A stretch of 40,784 nucleotides of DNA from the IMG/VR virus record IMGVR_UViG_3300027791_000050, positions 1-40,784 of that record, one strand, 5' to 3'. The notes below the pieces were generated by a model. It saw only the letters and a program-made list of their open reading frames with translations, did not search any database and was not told the origin of the DNA. Positions 38,301 through 40,784 of this stretch are shown piece after piece. The stretch comes from a virus. Each line of letters opens with the position of its first letter. Position 1 is the first letter of the stretch. A program made the position numbers and the translations under genes.

Positions 38301-40784
38301 TGACCCATCACAACAACCTGCATTTGAAAATGGAGAATCAGTATTTACTGAGTATGGTAGAGTTAAGGGTTACGGTGATAGAGGATTTACTCAATTAGTT
38401 AGGGGAGAGGGAGAGTCTGATAGAAGTTATTACGGACAAACAAAGACTCCTGGCCATGAAATGGAAGAGGCATATACTGGAAGAATTGAGGGTAGTATGA
38501 CCCCTAATACTCCTGCATACAATGCATTGATGCAACGTTTTCCAGAATTAAAAGAATTACTTACAGAAAAGGGTATAGAAGTTGGTGACATTAGAACTCA
38601 AAATGTAACTGAAGAAGATGTCGTTGAGTTTGGAACAGACAGATTATATACATTTAAAAACAAAGACGGCAGTGATGTCTATATTATTACTCCAGTAAAC
38701 AATCCTCTAAGAGGACAGCACGGAGACATTAAACAATCATCACTTGGCCCTAATGATAGCGGCCGCATGGGCAATGATATCGGTGCAAATTTTAGAAAGT
38801 TAGCATCAGACGAAGAAGGTTATGACGAAGAAAATGAGACCTGGAATAGAGATTCATATGCTATAAACTTTGAGAGTACAGAAAGTAATCCATATCTAAA
38901 TGTACCGTTACTAATAGATCCTTTAAAAGACATTGTTGAATTACAAGTAAAAGCATCTGGCGGCAGAGAAACTGATACCCGACTGACATCAAAAGAAGAA
39001 TTTGAAAATGACGTAATAAAGTCATTTAGTACAATTTCATCATTAGAGGATGGTAGTTCTAATACTAATAACAACTCATATCTTAGTAGAGCAAAACAAA
39101 ACCCAGAGTTATATAAATGGTTACAAGACAAAGCAGAAATACGAAATAGTGAAACTAAAGGTATAGGTCAATTTATTAATTTCTTACCTATAACAACTGA
39201 TCAATTAACAGATGAGCAAAAAGAGATGCCAAAAGTATATGGTATAAACTTAGTTGGTATCGGAAAAATTGGCATCAGTAATCCTCTTTACATGTGGCAG
39301 GGAAGACAAGATGGCTTCGGTGGAGCAGAGTATAAATTAAATGACGAGAAAAGTCAATACAGTTTACAAAATTCAGATTATAAAGAAGCACTTAACGATA
39401 TGCGTGGCATTGAAAACGACCAAAATAATACGTTTCGTAAAATGAATCAATACAAAATGAATAACACTACACTTCTGATTAAGCCTGAGTCTGCTACTAG
39501 ATTTTTAACTATTAACGGCGGTGGTGGCAGACGGATAGCGTCAAATGGATATATGCAAGTTCCTAATGCTAAATTCTTAAACATGGCTAGAGAATTGCCT
39601 AACATAGAAAAGATCATACCTAAGAAAGAATTAAAAGCAATGGGTGCAATGCCCACACAGACATGGGGACCAAGGCAAGTTACAGCATTAGCAGGTAAGC
39701 CGGCATTAAACAATGATGGCAAGTCTTGGATTAAAAGTATAAAAGAATTTAAAATGCCTGATGGCTTAGGCATTGAGTCACATGGTTATGGTATGGATAT
39801 GCCTCATAAAATTTTACCCGCGGGCACTGGATATCTTATAACACTGAATCCTATATCTGATCAACAAAAGAGAAAAAGAGTCGATGGCAAAATACAGAGA
39901 GTTGCTAGTCCATGGAGTACTCTTATGAGAGGATTAAGACAGCGGGGAATAGATTTACCCTGGGATTTCACCCATGAAGTTTTAGATGCCACAAACGGGC
40001 CCCGAGATTCAAAAGAAAATCAATTTATGATTTACTTTGCAAATGACCGCGTTGCATATATACTCGATTCAAATTCCGCAAACTATTCTAAGTATAACTT
40101 AACACAAGAGATGAAGAAAGCATTATTCTTTGATCCGGAAGTAGGTATCTTCCCTGAATTAAAACCTATATTCGATCAATACTCAAAATCAAATAAATGG
40201 TTGCGTGAACATGAATTTCATGCTATAATGTCTCAAGTATTACGTGAAAGTTTAGGAGACAAAAAATACTGGGAACTACAAAAAGAAAAAAACAAACAAA
40301 ACAAACCTAATTACGGTCAACTTGTATTCTTAAAGAACATACGTTTAGCAGGTAGTTATGATAATAACAAATTAAAAGAACTCGGCTTCTTTATGAAGAA
40401 TGGCGAGTGGGCAATATCAAAGCCTAAGTATGATAGCATTGTTAGAGACGGCAAGTTAAGAGAAATGACTATTAACAGACCATTGATTACAGGTAAAAAC
40501 AAAATACCAAACGTAGGCAAAAAGAAAGTACAAGAAAACGTTTGGGCATTTGATGCAGAGAAAGCATTAGAGTTATTAAAAGAACCTTTACTACGAGGTG
40601 GAGGAGATGATGATCCTGATTTAGGTTGTGACATGTGCGGTGGACATGGATGTGGAGCAGGGTACGACATCAAAGATGACTTAGCACGATGGACAGAAAT
40701 GTTAAATCCAGATGCAGATAATAGACCTGAACATCTTACAAACGATTACATTCAACAGAAAATAGAAAAACTAAAAGCAATGGT
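35386..40784 (+). CDS. Giant modular protein, 3' truncated by window (at least 1799 residues)
   Basis: An unbroken frame from ATG 35386 (AGGGAG at 35375-35380, 5 bases upstream) to the window end. Residues 95-290 form a domain I recall from many uncharacterised marine phage proteins: a helical start (NYVQWLVRTYSNNTMPLEDV), DIGQYSNFDDFMNEI, then EASCRYGRGTRWCTASTRG with C206 and C215, GPLYMLIPRR, and YQFHFEDG. The rest is a series of units of about 95-190 residues, each closing with a helix bearing xPELxxx (or variant) at P279, P372, P468, P628, P736, P898, P1053, P1240, P1405 and P1590. Near 1748-1756 is C-x2-C-x4-C, a candidate metal site. It follows the Dps-like gene by 2 bases. No catalytic family can be named; a virion-injected or structural protein is inferred from its context. 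Confidence 0.8.
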   Translation, partial: MLSNQFENIILEYKQDITAKKMGEPLIQRFMADADNDPSILTPKTKKLVDAIQNIELGPLFAKPDPDKPAPTEKELAKEKEKLAILKNQLAVSILTKIEETDPTKNKNYVQWLVRTYSNNTMPLEDVVSTIADYLDKFHKLKIKRHLKNADIGQYSNFDDFMNEIDTFPNDLIDDDEGKKKKYNAEKIYDENGILVIHPLDREASCRYGRGTRWCTASTRGHNYFDSYNRKGPLYMLIPRRPNHAGEKYQFHFEDGVVADEKDDYLNNAQLYKLAEDFPAIKDAFKEQAEKFGLLWLQQPKRTFDGSNFKVEEYVKNNAPYYLFKPTDTDQIFGMEKDADGSMKVTKITSTGYGHNEDLSTIEEHDLFTKYPDLVTKFGIEGANIVSNPTVTNTKNKASIEQHKNVIVMTDKHGHKTSVKATTGRDDAPRIEAMRTSPLPGTPGEGQRKKSSGAQLQLNPYELTLEHPELIDIYGTVIQKKIKEQAKVVKDNGGDIKEYNQNALRKTAAFLPYKLYKKEDVVIKSHQTSDGKPVLDYVVSTRDGTATIINRDMRTGEVDSVEPVKTNSIRGITGDAQLRSLVNAQGEEYGDMGDKSFQRLYSGNPSDHRNDQNALDFLPSISYLEQHPGLKDFYKETELATPKIKEVPSGTIKDYGKVQTPPNSNSYYSGNDLQNNVKSMRNYIVQPKDSEAGESYAISWSPERPQYTETYHSDSNGRQTKLEEYKDQQHVLRMFPELRQMQLKDWEAFRKRDPEYQPTEFSQYNSHSRLEGVPAWTFAPEAEVDNERVDIKQYGNSSETHTLPMFEVRPKEENPFGVVGDTFFIDLALKDNRGKYGKISSIDIQRFGKNYMQEKEVDEYGRFQDAGQQNFVAVDTKATADKTKLSPKEIIDFFKYYPELRKMVRDENIHPKTPHPALASKPDEEGNIEENVEQFDNFKLETTTQTVPGVEKQYIVPNEEEYTGEFYTLFTFDPSQQPAFENGESVFTEYGRVKGYGDRGFTQLVRGEGESDRSYYGQTKTPGHEMEEAYTGRIEGSMTPNTPAYNALMQRFPELKELLTEKGIEVGDIRTQNVTEEDVVEFGTDRLYTFKNKDGSDVYIITPVNNPLRGQHGDIKQSSLGPNDSGRMGNDIGANFRKLASDEEGYDEENETWNRDSYAINFESTESNPYLNVPLLIDPLKDIVELQVKASGGRETDTRLTSKEEFENDVIKSFSTISSLEDGSSNTNNNSYLSRAKQNPELYKWLQDKAEIRNSETKGIGQFINFLPITTDQLTDEQKEMPKVYGINLVGIGKIGISNPLYMWQGRQDGFGGAEYKLNDEKSQYSLQNSDYKEALNDMRGIENDQNNTFRKMNQYKMNNTTLLIKPESATRFLTINGGGGRRIASNGYMQVPNAKFLNMARELPNIEKIIPKKELKAMGAMPTQTWGPRQVTALAGKPALNNDGKSWIKSIKEFKMPDGLGIESHGYGMDMPHKILPAGTGYLITLNPISDQQKRKRVDGKIQRVASPWSTLMRGLRQRGIDLPWDFTHEVLDATNGPRDSKENQFMIYFANDRVAYILDSNSANYSKYNLTQEMKKALFFDPEVGIFPELKPIFDQYSKSNKWLREHEFHAIMSQVLRESLGDKKYWELQKEKNKQNKPNYGQLVFLKNIRLAGSYDNNKLKELGFFMKNGEWAISKPKYDSIVRDGKLREMTINRPLITGKNKIPNVGKKKVQENVWAFDAEKALELLKEPLLRGGGDDDPDLGCDMCGGHGCGAGYDIKDDLARWTEMLNPDADNRPEHLTNDYIQQKIEKLKAM

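Noticed and set aside
35387-40784. Possible non-coding or degenerate region at the right end, and small minus-strand frames inside it
   Set aside because: Reading every codon from ATG 35386 shows no stop up to the window end, with coherent domain sequence. The minus-strand frames at about 38820, 39447 and 40356 are shadows.
1-40784. tRNA genes, CRISPR arrays, insertion sequences or integration sites
   Set aside because: Intergenic gaps are short (the longest about 180 bases), and none contains a cloverleaf, regular spacer array, transposase or terminal inverted repeats that I could support.

Overview
This window is an AT-rich segment of a tailed-phage genome, almost certainly a marine T4-like myovirus. 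The evidence is a tail sheath C-terminus followed by a tail tube gene, a gp4-like head-completion nuclease, a gp44 clamp-loader ATPase, a PhoH ATPase and repeated GATAAATA/TATAAATA elements that look like T4 late promoters. Several conserved proteins resemble those of marine cyanophages and Pelagibacter phages. No photosynthesis genes, integrase, tRNAs or CRISPR array are visible, so the host cannot be fixed. One gene (phoH) is on the minus strand; all others are on the plus strand.

Layout. (1) 1-9164, virion assembly: tail sheath (5' truncated), tail tube, a second tube-fold protein with an acidic-proline linker, a small conserved protein, gp4-like nuclease, a candidate small terminase, a protein with a capsid-targeting-like N-terminus, and a 1221-residue acidic repeat protein. 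(2) 9284-17007, fibres: a 1088-residue repeat fibre protein, an M15-type peptidase, an Ig-like adhesin and a second fibre-type protein; the last two share a duplicated module. (3) 17017-22420, early/middle functions: conserved small proteins, a DnaE-like fragment without catalytic aspartates, a GroES-like protein, gp44, a PRMT-like methyltransferase and reverse-strand phoH. (4) 22602-26972: two conserved proteins, then DnaJ and ClpA-like genes, a chaperone/unfoldase pair. (5) 27009-40784 (end): small structural genes, a nucleotidyltransferase-headed 810-residue protein, a GT-A glycosyltransferase, several proteins with prohead-protease-like motifs, a ParB-like domain, a Dps-like ferritin, and a giant reading frame of at least 1799 codons that runs off the window.

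Regulation. Strong sigma70-type promoters (TTGACA-N17-TATAAT class) precede the DnaE-like, clamp-loader and dnaJ genes. GATAAATA-type late elements precede most structural genes. At about five genes the promoter lies so close to the ATG that transcription should begin at the start codon; these genes also lack a Shine-Dalgarno sequence, suggesting leaderless mRNAs. Genes with a normal leader mostly have AGGAG-like sites. Five hairpins, two with C(UUCG)G tetraloops, separate transcription units.

Most promising for novelty: the giant modular protein with a WCTA motif and about ten recurring PEL-type motifs; the set of probable virion-internal proteins bearing [LI]xE cleavage-like motifs (including enzyme, ParB-like and Dps-like neighbours); the DnaE fragment; and the ClpA-like unfoldase that keeps an IGF ClpP-docking tripeptide.
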